Assembly: GCA_910584945.1 (NCBI GenBank)
Contig: CAJUDY010000040.1
Span: forward strand, 1 to 36,571
Direction of reading: 5' to 3'
DNA length: 36,571 bases
Origin: an uncultured Lachnospiraceae bacterium
GTDB lineage: Bacteria > Bacillota > Clostridia > Lachnospirales > Lachnospiraceae
The notes under the pieces are model-generated. The model saw only the letters and a program-made list of their open reading frames with translations, had not been told where the DNA came from and did not search any database. Shown here piece by piece: positions 1 through 8,444 of the stretch. How positions within the stretch are numbered: the stretch's first letter is position 1; each line of letters opens with the position of its first letter. Position numbers and translations under genes: made by a program.

Positions 1-1
1 T

Positions 2-1132
2 GGGTACAAGCGTTTGGAGACGGACAAAAATAAGCTTGCCATAGATGAGCCTGCAGCCAATATTGTCAGACTCATTTTTGCAAAAAGAATCGAAGGGCAG
101 AGCAACCAGCAGATTGCAGCTTTATTAAACCAGATGAAAGTGCCTACACCCATCCGGTACAAGCAGGAAAGCGGCAGCCATGCGAAAACTGCTTTCCAGA
201 TTTACAGCACACCAAAGTGGTATGGCACTACAGTACGGCGTATCCTTGAAAATGAAATATATACTGGTACGCTGGTTCAGGGAAAGACCTACCGGCCCAA
301 TTACAAGATCCGGAAACCTGTTGCAAGACCGCAGAAAGACTGGTTCCGCAAGGAAGGCACCCACGAAGCCATTATCAGCCGAATGGATTTTGATCTGGTT
401 CAGAACATACTGGATACAGATACGCACCAGTCTGCCGGACAGGAAACGATTTATCCCTTTTCAGGCATTGTATACTGCGGCAACTGCCACCAAAGTTGCA
501 ACCGCAAGCAGACAGTAAAGAAAAACAAAAGCTATTTCTATTATGGCTGCTATCTTTCCAACCACACCACCTGCTGCAAGGGATTCTGCATCAATGAGTC
601 CTATCTGGAACAGGCTGTGTTAAATACGTTATGTCAATACATAAATGACCTGACTGATATGGAACAAATGCTTTCCCATTTGGAAAACATCCCCAACCAG
701 CAAGCCGAAGTAAAGACATTGACACAGGAAATCCAACATGCGGAAACTGCTTTGCAAAAATACCAGGCGCTTCTTGCCTCCCTTTATGAGGATTACCATG
801 AAGGCTTGCTAAATAGAGATGAATACTTAGACTTAAAGGAGTCCTATCAGGAGCAGGTAAACGAACTGGCAGAGGCGTTGGATAACATGACCGCACAACA
901 GGATGGACTGACTGCCGCATTCAAAGCAGACACCTCCCATATAGATGAGTTCCGAAAATATATGGAATCTCCGATCCTAAATCGCAAAATGCTGGTGTCT
1001 ATGGTAAAAAGGATATACATTTATCCCAAAAACCGGATACATATTGTTTTCCGGTTCCCGGATGAGTTTGAAAAGCTGCTGCATTTCCTGCCAGACGCTG
1101 TTTCCGATAAGCTCATAGCAAGGGAGGTGTAG
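2..1132 (+). CDS. Large serine recombinase, C-terminal part (cut by window edge)
   Basis: This is the C-terminal portion of a large serine site-specific recombinase; the catalytic resolvase domain lies upstream of the window. The frame is open to the first base, reading GYKR before the TTG at 14, which fits the usual PYGYKR segment at the start of the recombinase domain, so the TTG is not the true start. What remains is the DNA-binding recombinase domain (about residues 10-150), a zinc ribbon beginning YCGNC with a later Cys cluster (about 153-195), a long coiled coil (about 215-300) and a C-terminal tail. The family integrates and excises mobile elements by a serine-linked double-strand exchange. 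The stop lies 4 bases before the next recombinase, whose GGAGG ribosome site is inside this gene's last codons. Confidence 0.9.
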   Translation, partial: GYKRLETDKNKLAIDEPAANIVRLIFAKRIEGQSNQQIAALLNQMKVPTPIRYKQESGSHAKTAFQIYSTPKWYGTTVRRILENEIYTGTLVQGKTYRPNYKIRKPVARPQKDWFRKEGTHEAIISRMDFDLVQNILDTDTHQSAGQETIYPFSGIVYCGNCHQSCNRKQTVKKNKSYFYYGCYLSNHTTCCKGFCINESYLEQAVLNTLCQYINDLTDMEQMLSHLENIPNQQAEVKTLTQEIQHAETALQKYQALLASLYEDYHEGLLNRDEYLDLKESYQEQVNELAEALDNMTAQQDGLTAAFKADTSHIDEFRKYMESPILNRKMLVSMVKRIYIYPKNRIHIVFRFPDEFEKLLHFLPDAVSDKLIAREV

Positions 1133-1136
1133 AGAG

Positions 1137-2834
1137 ATGCCACATAAAAGAACGGGCAGAATTACTGATACAGCCGTTATGACCCCTCAAGCTACTCCTC
1201 CTGAGATTTACCTTACCGGATTATATTTGCGCATATCCGGGGAGGAAGCTGCAAAAGGGGAAAAACTGAATAACCAGAGGGACTTGCTGTTAAGCTATGT
1301 AAAAAAACAAAATGATTTAAAAATTGTAGATATTTACTCCGACAACGGAGAAACTGGTACAAACTTTGACCGGCCTGAATGGAACCGCCTGATGGAGGAT
1401 ATAAGAAAAAAACGCATCTCATGTATTGTGGTAAAAGATTTGTCAAGATTTGGAAGGAACTACATAGAAACCGGAAATTACCTTGAAATGGTGTTTCCTG
1501 CCTTGAAGGTCCGCTTTATAGCAGTCAATGACAACTATGACTCAGGACAGTTGGAAAACAGTGCCCTTCAACCGTTAGACACCATGATTAAGGGAATCGT
1601 GAACGAAGCCTATGCAAAGGACATTTCCCGCAAGATATTTACTGCAAAAGAAATCCAGCGAAAAAACGGATTATATTATGGGAACGTGCCTCCTTATGGC
1701 TACTGCAAAGATCCGGCGGACCCACACCATCTGATCGTCAACCAGGAAACGGCACCTACAGTAAGGCAGATTTTTCAGTGGAAGCTTGAAGGCATGGGCA
1801 ACTTCCAAATTGCCCGGCTCTTAAATGAAAGCAATATTGCGGCACCGATGCGGTATCAGTTTCTGGCAGGCGCTGTAAAAGCTCCACGTTACGAAAACAG
1901 CATTTGGCAAGGCATTACCGTTAAAGTTATCCTGAGCAACCGCACTTATACCGGGGATTTGGCAATGGGGAAAAAGAGGAAAAACCTCTCTAAAAATCTA
2001 ACCAAAATCAAGAATATCCCCTATGAGGACTGGATAATAACGGAAAATACCCATGAAGCCATCATAAGCCGTGAATTATTCTTTGAAGTTCAGCGCATTT
2101 GTATGCATGAGCTGGAAAAAAACAGGTCAAGCCGTTACTGTCATTCGGATATTGATTCGCCGGATGATATTTTTGCCGGATTGGTTTACAGCGGGAACAC
2201 AGGACTCAAGATGTACCGCACACGAAACTATTATGAAAAGCATGGCATGAAATATCGTTATACCACTATTTCACAAAGGGATGCGGACTACTCAAAATGT
2301 TCAATCGTTACCATTAAAGAGGAGCAGATACGGGAAACCCTTGTCTGCATCCTGAAAAAGCAGATGGAATTAGCATTGGAACTGAATGATTACCTTACCA
2401 CGATACAGGAACATCAGACATTTCTTAACAGAAAGGAGGCTTTGGAAAAGCAAATCAATGAACTTGCCGCAAGGCATAAAGAACTTACTTCTATGCAGTC
2501 AGATTTATACCTGCATTATTCGGAAGGACTGCTTACCCGTGAAAAATATCTTGCACAAAAGGAAGAATACAGACTGAAAAAGCTTTCATCAGAAAACCGT
2601 CTGGCAAAACTGAAATCCACCCTTGAACGCTTGAAAGTGCGCTTTTTCCCACATAACCCATACATCTGGCTTCTATTGGAATTTTATGAAGGCGATTTCT
2701 TGTCAAAGGATCTTTTACATAGGTTAGTTGACAAAATTTATGTCTACGATTCCAAAACACTTGAAATTGTCTTCAAATATCGGGATGAAATAGAACCTAT
2801 ACTCAAGTTCCGGGAAAGCGAGGTGATGCAATGA
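1137..2834 (+). CDS. Large serine recombinase with degenerate zinc ribbon
   Basis: Full-length large serine recombinase of 565 aa. The N-terminal resolvase domain shows YLRIS around residue 31-35, supplying the catalytic Ser, and the conserved VKDLSRFGRNYIE helix region with active-site arginines. A recombinase domain follows (GNVPPYGYCKDP onward), then a coiled coil (about 430-510). The segment where family members carry CGxC reads YSGNT, and only one Cys (DYSKCS) remains nearby, so the zinc ribbon has lost most ligands. It is the middle gene of three coupled recombinases: 4 bases after the first and overlapping the third by ATGA. Probably all three act together on one element, as ccrA/ccrB pairs do in SCCmec; that cooperation is inference. 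Confidence 0.93.
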   Translation: MPHKRTGRITDTAVMTPQATPPEIYLTGLYLRISGEEAAKGEKLNNQRDLLLSYVKKQNDLKIVDIYSDNGETGTNFDRPEWNRLMEDIRKKRISCIVVKDLSRFGRNYIETGNYLEMVFPALKVRFIAVNDNYDSGQLENSALQPLDTMIKGIVNEAYAKDISRKIFTAKEIQRKNGLYYGNVPPYGYCKDPADPHHLIVNQETAPTVRQIFQWKLEGMGNFQIARLLNESNIAAPMRYQFLAGAVKAPRYENSIWQGITVKVILSNRTYTGDLAMGKKRKNLSKNLTKIKNIPYEDWIITENTHEAIISRELFFEVQRICMHELEKNRSSRYCHSDIDSPDDIFAGLVYSGNTGLKMYRTRNYYEKHGMKYRYTTISQRDADYSKCSIVTIKEEQIRETLVCILKKQMELALELNDYLTTIQEHQTFLNRKEALEKQINELAARHKELTSMQSDLYLHYSEGLLTREKYLAQKEEYRLKKLSSENRLAKLKSTLERLKVRFFPHNPYIWLLLEFYEGDFLSKDLLHRLVDKIYVYDSKTLEIVFKYRDEIEPILKFRESEVMQ

Positions 2835-4486
2835 AAAGCAATTATTCTTCTGAAAATTTTATGGAGGACAATATCCTTGCCTGCTATCTGAGGGTATCCG
2901 ATGAAGATTTTGACTTGAAACAAAATGTCCTGAAGGATGAAAGCACCAGCATCAGCGCACAGCGGCGGCTGATACACAGCTATATTGAATCAAAGCCGGA
3001 GCTGAAGCAGATGAACATAAGAGAGTTTCTGGATGACGGTTATTCTGGTACGAATTTTGAACGGCCAGCAATTCAGGAAATCTTTCAACTGGTGTCCGAG
3101 GGCAGGATAGGCGCTATTATCGTAAAAGACATGTCACGGTTTGGACGAAACTATATCGAAACTGGCTGTTATATTGAGCAGGTTTTTCCTTTAATCGGAA
3201 TACGGTTCATATCCATCAATGATTCCTTTGACAGCTCAGAGTATATCGGTAATACACCCGGACTTGAAATGGCGTTCAAAAATGTTATTTATGACTATTA
3301 CAGCAAGGATTTGTCTGCCAAAGTAAAGAGCATTAAGAAGATACAGCAGAAACGTGGAGACTTTGTGGCAGCAAAACCGCCATATGGATATATTATTTCT
3401 CGTGGCGGCGATGCCCGATACTGTGACCGGCACAAGCTGGAGGTTGATCCCAAATCTGCACAAGTTGTAAAGAATATATTTCGTCTGACGCTTTCCGGAT
3501 GGAAACCAGTTAGAATTGCACAATGGCTAAATGAACTGCTTATCCCTACCCCTGCACAGAGGTTACACAAACTTTATGGCTTTCAATGCGGCGGTTTCAC
3601 TGAAGATCAACTAATGTCCCAAATTTGGAAGCCTGTACAGGTCTCAAAAATCCTTCAGGATGAAACCATGACGGGAGCGACTGTCAACAACCGCGTTCAG
3701 GTAAAAGGAATAGGCAGCCGAAAGTTCAAGCGGCAGAAAACGGAAGACCATGTAGTTGTCAGGGATACCCATGAAGCAATTATTGACAGGGATACATTCC
3801 TTCAGGCGGCTGCAATTATCCGTAATCGCAAGACTGTTCGTACTGATAACCGGAAAAAGAATGAAAACCTATTTTACCAGAAGATTTTCTGCGGCCATTG
3901 TGGATGCCGGCTGAAGCATGAAGTGCATACGCGCCATTCCCGTATTGATGCGATTTATTACTGCCCTCATGCAAGACCTTCAGGCGGAGGTACATGCAAT
4001 CTGCATTCCATAAAAGATGAATTTCTAAAGGAACAAGTGCTACGTCCGCTACAGGTTCAGGTTCAGCTTATTTTGGACAAACAGATGCCTCTCCCAAAGT
4101 CAGACAAAGAAAAGTTTCAGAGCAGGCTGCGGGCAATTTCACGACTGCAGGAACAGAATAAGGGTAAAGTTCCCCGTCTCTACGAGGAATACAGAACAGG
4201 GAAGATAAGCCGGGAACAATTTGTCAAACAAAAAGATGCTATATCATCTGCAAACAATGAGCTTGACTCGGAAAGGAGTGAAATAGAAGAAAAATTATAC
4301 GCCATAGAATCCGCACAGAAAAAAACTGAGTCAGAATCACTTCTGGAAATAACCAGACTTAAAACCCTAACTCAGAATGCTGTTGATTTATTTGTAAGTA
4401 AAGTCGTTGTAAATTCTCCGGATTCCATTGAAATCACTTGGAAATCAAAGGATATATTTGAAGAAATGTACAATAGGAATGCCTGA
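2831..4486 (+). CDS. Large serine recombinase
   Basis: Large serine recombinase of 551 aa and the last gene of the triple operon. The resolvase domain begins at YLRVS (about residue 16-20, catalytic Ser), followed by STSISAQRR and IVKDMSRFGRNYIETG with the active-site arginines. The recombinase domain starts at AKPPYGYI. A complete zinc ribbon is visible (FCGHCGC, then YYCPHARPSGGGTC), and a coiled coil spans about 420-500. The ATG overlaps the TGA of the preceding gene (ATGA), with GAGGTGATGCA before it, so translation is coupled. The gene ends about 80 bases from the inferred element/chromosome junction, the usual position of an integrase beside its att site. Confidence 0.94.
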   Translation: MKSNYSSENFMEDNILACYLRVSDEDFDLKQNVLKDESTSISAQRRLIHSYIESKPELKQMNIREFLDDGYSGTNFERPAIQEIFQLVSEGRIGAIIVKDMSRFGRNYIETGCYIEQVFPLIGIRFISINDSFDSSEYIGNTPGLEMAFKNVIYDYYSKDLSAKVKSIKKIQQKRGDFVAAKPPYGYIISRGGDARYCDRHKLEVDPKSAQVVKNIFRLTLSGWKPVRIAQWLNELLIPTPAQRLHKLYGFQCGGFTEDQLMSQIWKPVQVSKILQDETMTGATVNNRVQVKGIGSRKFKRQKTEDHVVVRDTHEAIIDRDTFLQAAAIIRNRKTVRTDNRKKNENLFYQKIFCGHCGCRLKHEVHTRHSRIDAIYYCPHARPSGGGTCNLHSIKDEFLKEQVLRPLQVQVQLILDKQMPLPKSDKEKFQSRLRAISRLQEQNKGKVPRLYEEYRTGKISREQFVKQKDAISSANNELDSERSEIEEKLYAIESAQKKTESESLLEITRLKTLTQNAVDLFVSKVVVNSPDSIEITWKSKDIFEEMYNRNA

Positions 4487-4533
4487 AAATCAGCATTCCT
4501 ATCGAAAAATGAATGATATACAAAAGATTGTAA

Positions 4534-5148
4534 CTATAAACCGGTTTGTCTGTCTGAAACACAATACTCCACAATCACAATCGGGACTTCCGTCTTTTTC
4601 AGAAGATAGTAACTCTCATTCGCCTTTGCCTCCCGGTGGTTCTCCGGGTCCACATAGGCAATCAGCTTTTCCTGCAGGGTCCTGGCCAGCCGTTCTCCTT
4701 CCTCAGAGGTGCCGTAGTAAAAGACCTGGGCTCCGGTCACGTATTCTTCATGATAACTGTTCTGGTGGATACTGACCACGCAGTCCGGCTGCGTCTCGTT
4801 GATCAGCGCACAGCGGTTCTTCATGTCCTGGACCTTCTTATTGGAAGTCTGCTCCTCGTAAAGCCCTGCGTCCGTCTCCCGGGTCATCACCACCTCCACA
4901 TCCTGCTGCTCCAAAAGCTTCTGCACCTTTTTCGCAATAATCAGATTCAGATCCTTCTCCAGAGAGTCGTCCACGCCGATCTTGCCCGGGTCGCCGCCTC
5001 CATGTCCTGCATCCAGCACCACCGTCCACTTTTTTGGCCCGGCCTCTACCTGGCTGCTGGACGCCTGTTCCCAGCCCTTCCCTGCCAGAATACAGGCGCA
5101 CAGGATCAGAACCACCGACATTAACAATTCGATCTTCTTTTTTTCCAT
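4534..5148 (-). CDS. CwlD-like N-acetylmuramoyl-L-alanine amidase, C-terminus replaced by element insertion
   Basis: Amidase_3 family zinc hydrolase that cleaves the bond between muramic acid and the peptide stem; CwlD relatives act in spore cortex maturation. An N-terminal membrane segment (about residues 5-23) precedes the catalytic domain. Visible ligands are His in VLDAGHGGGDPG, Glu in DSLEKDLN and His in VSIHQNSYH, and the final catalytic Glu is in PIVIVE. Directly after that Glu the sequence departs from the family and stops within ten residues, so the last helix and strand are missing and the product is probably inactive or unstable. An upstream ATG at 5169 is in frame but lies inside the terminator hairpin of the preceding gene, so the ATG at 5148 (MEKKKIELL) is preferred. 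No good ribosome site precedes 5148. Confidence 0.82.
   Translation of the reverse strand: MEKKKIELLMSVVLILCACILAGKGWEQASSSQVEAGPKKWTVVLDAGHGGGDPGKIGVDDSLEKDLNLIIAKKVQKLLEQQDVEVVMTRETDAGLYEEQTSNKKVQDMKNRCALINETQPDCVVSIHQNSYHEEYVTGAQVFYYGTSEEGERLARTLQEKLIAYVDPENHREAKANESYYLLKKTEVPIVIVEYCVSDRQTGL
4560..4575. other. Candidate attachment-site junction of the mobile element
   Basis: Reading the minus strand, the amidase matches its family up to ATTGTGGAGT (the codons for IVE and the first base of the next). The expected continuation CGFLSN is replaced by YCVSDRQTGL and a stop. The change of homology falls at about 4563-4569, 80 bases after the last recombinase stop. This marks one end of the integrated element, and the exact crossover bases cannot be fixed without the other end or an empty site. 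Confidence 0.55.
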
Positions 5149-5151
5149 TAT

Positions 5152-5193
5152 AAAAAAACCGCCGCACATACTTTCCCTAAAGTATATGCGGCG
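5152..5193 (-). terminator. Rho-independent terminator after the GH18 gene
   Basis: On the minus strand a 15-base-pair stem with one mismatch (5179-5193 with 5160-5174) and a 4-base loop is followed by seven T. It lies 18 bases past the GH18 stop and immediately before the amidase ATG at 5148, so the amidase would be expressed only by read-through or from an unseen promoter. Confidence 0.85.
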
Positions 5194-5210
5194 TCGGCCT
5201 TCCTATTCGA

Positions 5211-7022
5211 TCAATTCACATATTTCAGAATCACATCCCAGACGGCAGGACGCTCAAAGCCCAGCTTCCAGGAGGCAACTCCGGCCAGCTCATACTGCTT
5301 TATCAGCTTTACCTTTTCCTCAATGGAGCGCTCCTCCTCCATCCACATCTGATAGATACTGCCTTCATATTCCAGCTCCAGGTAGTACTGCCTGGAAGTC
5401 TCGTCCCAGGTCGGCTCCACCTCGTTGTTGACCGCTTTCTGAGAGGCGCCGTCCATGCCCAGCGCTTCGCTGGTCACCTCCTGGTTCTCGTCGGTCCGCC
5501 AGAACCGGGTGTAGAAAGGCACGGCGTTGATCACCTTTTCCTTTGGAACCTCCTCCAGGGTTTTCTGAATTCCGCTTTCCACGAATCCAAAGGAAGCCAC
5601 GGACCCCGCTACCTCGGAGTTGGCCGGGTGCTCGTCATATCCCATAATGATCACATAATCTGCAATCGCCCCCTGCTCCCTGCGGTCGTAGAACCGGTTA
5701 TATTCCGCCGGCACATAATTGTCCACCGACAGCACGATGCCGTTCAGCCGGCACATGATCGACAACTCCCGAATGAACTCCAGATACCCTCTTGCACTGC
5801 TCTCATTGATGAACTCCATATCCAGATTCAGCCCGTCCAGATCATACTGGATCGCCTGAGCAATCAGATTGTTCACCAGTTTCTGGCGGCTGGTGGTCTT
5901 GGAAAAGATCTCCTGGTCCGTGATCGTATCCTTATAGGTAATGTCTTCCACCAGCCCCCATACTTCCAGTCCATTTTGATGACAATGGTTGACATAATTC
6001 TGATCCGCCAGAGATTCAATCCCTCCCTCGTCGTCTTTTAACCGGAACCAGGTGGGCGATATGGTCGTCAGCCCCTTGGTGTTGGAGAGCATCCGGTAGA
6101 TATTCTCGTTCGCGTCCCCATTCGATACCTGGTGCCATGTCAGATTGATGGTGTAATCTTTGACGATATTCGTATAGACCGGCTCCGCAAACTCCGGCTC
6201 CGGGATCGTCTCCTGGGACACCGATGAGATCTGCTTGTCTCTCACATAACCGATATACCCGTCTTTGGTGAGCACTCTGGTCCACTCGTCAATCTCTTCC
6301 ACCTCTTCCAGCACATACATGGCGGCGCCCTTTTCCACCGTGGTCAGAATTGGGCTTTTGATCCCCGCCTGATAGCGGACCTGTGTCTTTTTCTGCGCCG
6401 TCACCACATCCCGGCTGCCGAATTCATCTACGATATATACCCGGTTAGGGTCTTCCCAGTAGTCATAGGTGAAGTTTGTATATTTATTGATAAAATCCAG
6501 CGCCACATAGGCGTGATCCCCGTCCGCCCGCAGCATCACATAGTCTTCATTCTGCTTCGCCTTCGCCACCGCATACTCGCTGCTTCCCACTTCCACGCTC
6601 ACAAGCTCCGTAGGCAGGGCATACAGATAGGTATTTTCCGCCGCATCCCAGTAAAATCTGGAATTCAGATATTGATAGACGGTCTCCACATCCAGGTAGA
6701 CTCTTCCGTCAATCAGCTTTCCTTTATCCTCCAACAGCAGATCGTTTAACAGGACCGCAATCTCCTGGTCGTTCTCCAGATGAAAATATTCGTTTGTATC
6801 CGCCAGTTCCTTGGAAGGAGAATACTTCTCATACAGCATCCGGCCCACCATCACGCCGCCCACCACAAAAACCAGGAACACCGCGATCAATACCGGAATT
6901 ACCTGAGGCGAAAGCCTGCGTCTGCGCTTTCTCGGACGCCTTCTTTTTCCATTTGCGCGGCGCGGCCTTTTTTCCCGCCGCTCTTCCATCTCTTCTCTTT
7001 CTCCCATATCTTCCCTTATCAT
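5211..7022 (-). CDS. Membrane-anchored GH18 glycoside hydrolase with SH3 domain
   Basis: A 603-aa cell-wall-directed protein. A very basic cytoplasmic N-terminus (about 18-37) is followed by one membrane segment (VIPVLIAVFLVFVVGGVMVG, about 41-60). An extracytoplasmic region (about 80-205) resembles the copper-amine-oxidase N-terminal domain, then comes a bacterial SH3 domain (about 212-268) and a family 18 catalytic domain (about 290-603). The GH18 signature reads DLDGLNLDMEF, with catalytic Glu near residue 403. Relatives include spore-cortex and peptidoglycan-associated N-acetylglucosaminidases, so it likely acts on peptidoglycan or another GlcNAc polymer. The ATG at 7022 has AGGAGG at suitable spacing. 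The next gene is the truncated amidase, which makes a wall-hydrolase pair separated by a terminator. Confidence 0.9.
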   Translation of the reverse strand: MIREDMGEREEMEERREKRPRRANGKRRRPRKRRRRLSPQVIPVLIAVFLVFVVGGVMVGRMLYEKYSPSKELADTNEYFHLENDQEIAVLLNDLLLEDKGKLIDGRVYLDVETVYQYLNSRFYWDAAENTYLYALPTELVSVEVGSSEYAVAKAKQNEDYVMLRADGDHAYVALDFINKYTNFTYDYWEDPNRVYIVDEFGSRDVVTAQKKTQVRYQAGIKSPILTTVEKGAAMYVLEEVEEIDEWTRVLTKDGYIGYVRDKQISSVSQETIPEPEFAEPVYTNIVKDYTINLTWHQVSNGDANENIYRMLSNTKGLTTISPTWFRLKDDEGGIESLADQNYVNHCHQNGLEVWGLVEDITYKDTITDQEIFSKTTSRQKLVNNLIAQAIQYDLDGLNLDMEFINESSARGYLEFIRELSIMCRLNGIVLSVDNYVPAEYNRFYDRREQGAIADYVIIMGYDEHPANSEVAGSVASFGFVESGIQKTLEEVPKEKVINAVPFYTRFWRTDENQEVTSEALGMDGASQKAVNNEVEPTWDETSRQYYLELEYEGSIYQMWMEEERSIEEKVKLIKQYELAGVASWKLGFERPAVWDVILKYVN

Positions 7023-7160
7023 GAACGTCCTCCTGACAACTTTATCCCTCGTAAAAACCAGATCCCCTGCAGCGCTTCTTTTTCAGAAGGCGCTACAGGG
7101 CGGAGCAGGGGCCAAAAACCGCCCCTCTACGCCGCAGGCACCTGATGTAAGTGTTTCCTG
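7023..7160 (-). promoter_or_regulatory. Structured 5' leader of the GH18 gene
   Basis: Between the putative promoter at 7167 and the GH18 start lie two GC-rich hairpins. One has GGGGC (7108-7112) pairing with GCCCC (7121-7125), with outer GCGG/CCGC arms (7100-7103 and 7132-7135). A second, imperfect one at 7071-7104 is closed by CCTG/CAGG and AGCGC/GCGCT. They share bases near 7100-7104, so the two may be alternative folds. I do not recognise a known riboswitch class. Confidence 0.4.
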
Positions 7161-7166
7161 TCTGTT

Positions 7167-7175
7167 AGTATACCA
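7167..7175 (-). promoter_or_regulatory. Extended -10 promoter for the GH18 gene
   Basis: The minus strand reads TGGTATACT, an extended -10 (TGn plus TATACT). The -35 position holds only TGGTGA, a poor match. It would produce a leader of about 135 bases. Confidence 0.45.
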
Positions 7176-7503
7176 CAAAGCTGTCGTTCTCACCACTAAA
7201 ATTCTCCGGGCATAGAGACTTTTCTTCCTATTGGTTATGTTCTCCGACAGCCTGGGCTTTCATACACGGCGCATGTACATTTCCAAAAGAAGGATTTGGT
7301 GTGATATATTATAAAATGCACACGCCGTCCGGCTTTGCATCCCCCCTTATGCCATTCAAAAACAATTTGGAATTCATTCACAGATTCTGTGAAAAGAATC
7401 AGAAACATAGACTTACAATACCATTATACACTGCACAACCCTTTTTTCAAGGATTTTCACAAAAATTTCAGAAATTTTTCCTTCAATTCACAAGCTGTCA
7501 GGC
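7176..7503. other. Intergenic region without a recognisable gene
   Basis: This is AT-rich spacer between the divergent GH18 and mecA genes. Short open frames here have no ribosome site, no protein-like composition and no family match that I can see. It is flanked by the GH18 promoter and the mecA promoter. Confidence 0.6.
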
Positions 7504-7532
7504 TTTACATATTCCCGATTATTGTTTATACT
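7504..7532 (+). promoter_or_regulatory. Promoter of mecA
   Basis: TTTACA at 7504-7509 and TATACT at 7527-7532 are separated by 17 bases, a good vegetative sigma-factor match about 38 bases upstream of the mecA ATG. A further TATAAT at 7542-7547 lacks a well-spaced -35. Confidence 0.65.
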
Positions 7533-7569
7533 ATACTAAACTATAATATTTTAAACAGGTTGTGATCGC

Positions 7570-8307
7570 ATGAAAATAGAAAAAATCAATGAAAACAAAA
7601 TACGTTGTATTCTGACACGCGACGATCTGGAAGTACGCCACATCAAGCTGAGTGAGATCGCCTACGGCTCAGAGAAGGCACGTTCTCTTTTCCGGGATAT
7701 GATGGAACAGGCCTCTCACCAGTTCGGCTTTGAAGCGGATAATATTCCACTAATGATTGAAGCGATTCCTATGCCCAACGAGTGTATTATACTGGATATA
7801 ACCAAAGTCGCGGACCCGGAAGAGTTAGACACCCGGTTTTCCCGGTTTTCCCAGGGCAGCGGGGATGGTCCCGACGACTACCCTGCAAAAGAATTTCTGC
7901 CTGACGGCGCCGACGAGATTCTGGATCTTTTCCAGAAGCTTCTGGAGCACCGTCTGAAAAATGCGCCCAAGGAGACCCGGGAGCAGCAGGCGGCTACCCT
8001 GGCCAACGAACTGGATATGCGTCAGCTCTATCTCTTCCGTCGGCTGGATTCCATCGTGGAGGCCTCTCAGGTGCTCAAAGGAATCTATCACGGAGAGAAC
8101 CGTCTTTACAAGAACCCGGAGACCGCCTGGTACCATCTGGTGATCACCAAGTCGGATCATACGCCGGAACAGTTCAATAAGGTGTGCAACATCCTTTCCG
8201 AATACGGTTCCAGCAATAAATATTCCGCTTCCAACGAAGCATACATGCAGGAGCACTTTACTCTCCTGATGGATGGCAGCGCCCTTCAGCAGCTTTCTCA
8301 GATCTAG
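7570..8307 (+). CDS. mecA: MecA adaptor protein
   Basis: Adaptor that binds substrates and delivers them to the ClpC AAA+ unfoldase for ClpP degradation; first known as a negative regulator of competence through ComK in Bacillus. At 245 aa the length is slightly above the Bacillus protein. The N-terminus MKIEKINENKIRC is the family's substrate-binding domain (about 1-85). An acidic linker follows, then the C-terminal ClpC-binding domain (about 125-245) with LYLFRRLDSIVEASQVL and the YHLVITKSDHTPEQFNKV stretch. It is a single-gene unit with its own promoter and a strong terminator. Clostridia lack ComK, so the relevant substrate here is unknown. Confidence 0.93.
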   Translation: MKIEKINENKIRCILTRDDLEVRHIKLSEIAYGSEKARSLFRDMMEQASHQFGFEADNIPLMIEAIPMPNECIILDITKVADPEELDTRFSRFSQGSGDGPDDYPAKEFLPDGADEILDLFQKLLEHRLKNAPKETREQQAATLANELDMRQLYLFRRLDSIVEASQVLKGIYHGENRLYKNPETAWYHLVITKSDHTPEQFNKVCNILSEYGSSNKYSASNEAYMQEHFTLLMDGSALQQLSQI

Positions 8308-8333
8308 CGCAGCGTCCGTTCCGAACGGAGCTT

Positions 8334-8376
8334 TCCCTGTTTTCTGGCATTTTTTCAGAAAACAGGGATTTTTTTG
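8334..8376 (+). terminator. Terminator of mecA
   Basis: CCCTGTTTTCTG (8335-8346) pairs perfectly with CAGAAAACAGGG (8356-8367), followed by a run of seven T. It sits 27 bases past the mecA stop. Confidence 0.92.
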
Positions 8377-8444
8377 TAGTAACAAAGGGTGAATCCTCGT
8401 TATGTTTATATTAAGAAGAAATGAATCAAGGGAGGTATTGTACA

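Noticed and set aside
5147..5152. TATAAT on the minus strand at the amidase start
   Set aside because: It overlaps the ATG itself and is part of the terminator's T tract, so a transcript would start inside the gene; no -35 at proper spacing.
7301..7565. Two overlapping short open frames between the GH18 gene and mecA
   Set aside because: There is no ribosome site, the composition is not protein-like, and both run across the mecA promoter.
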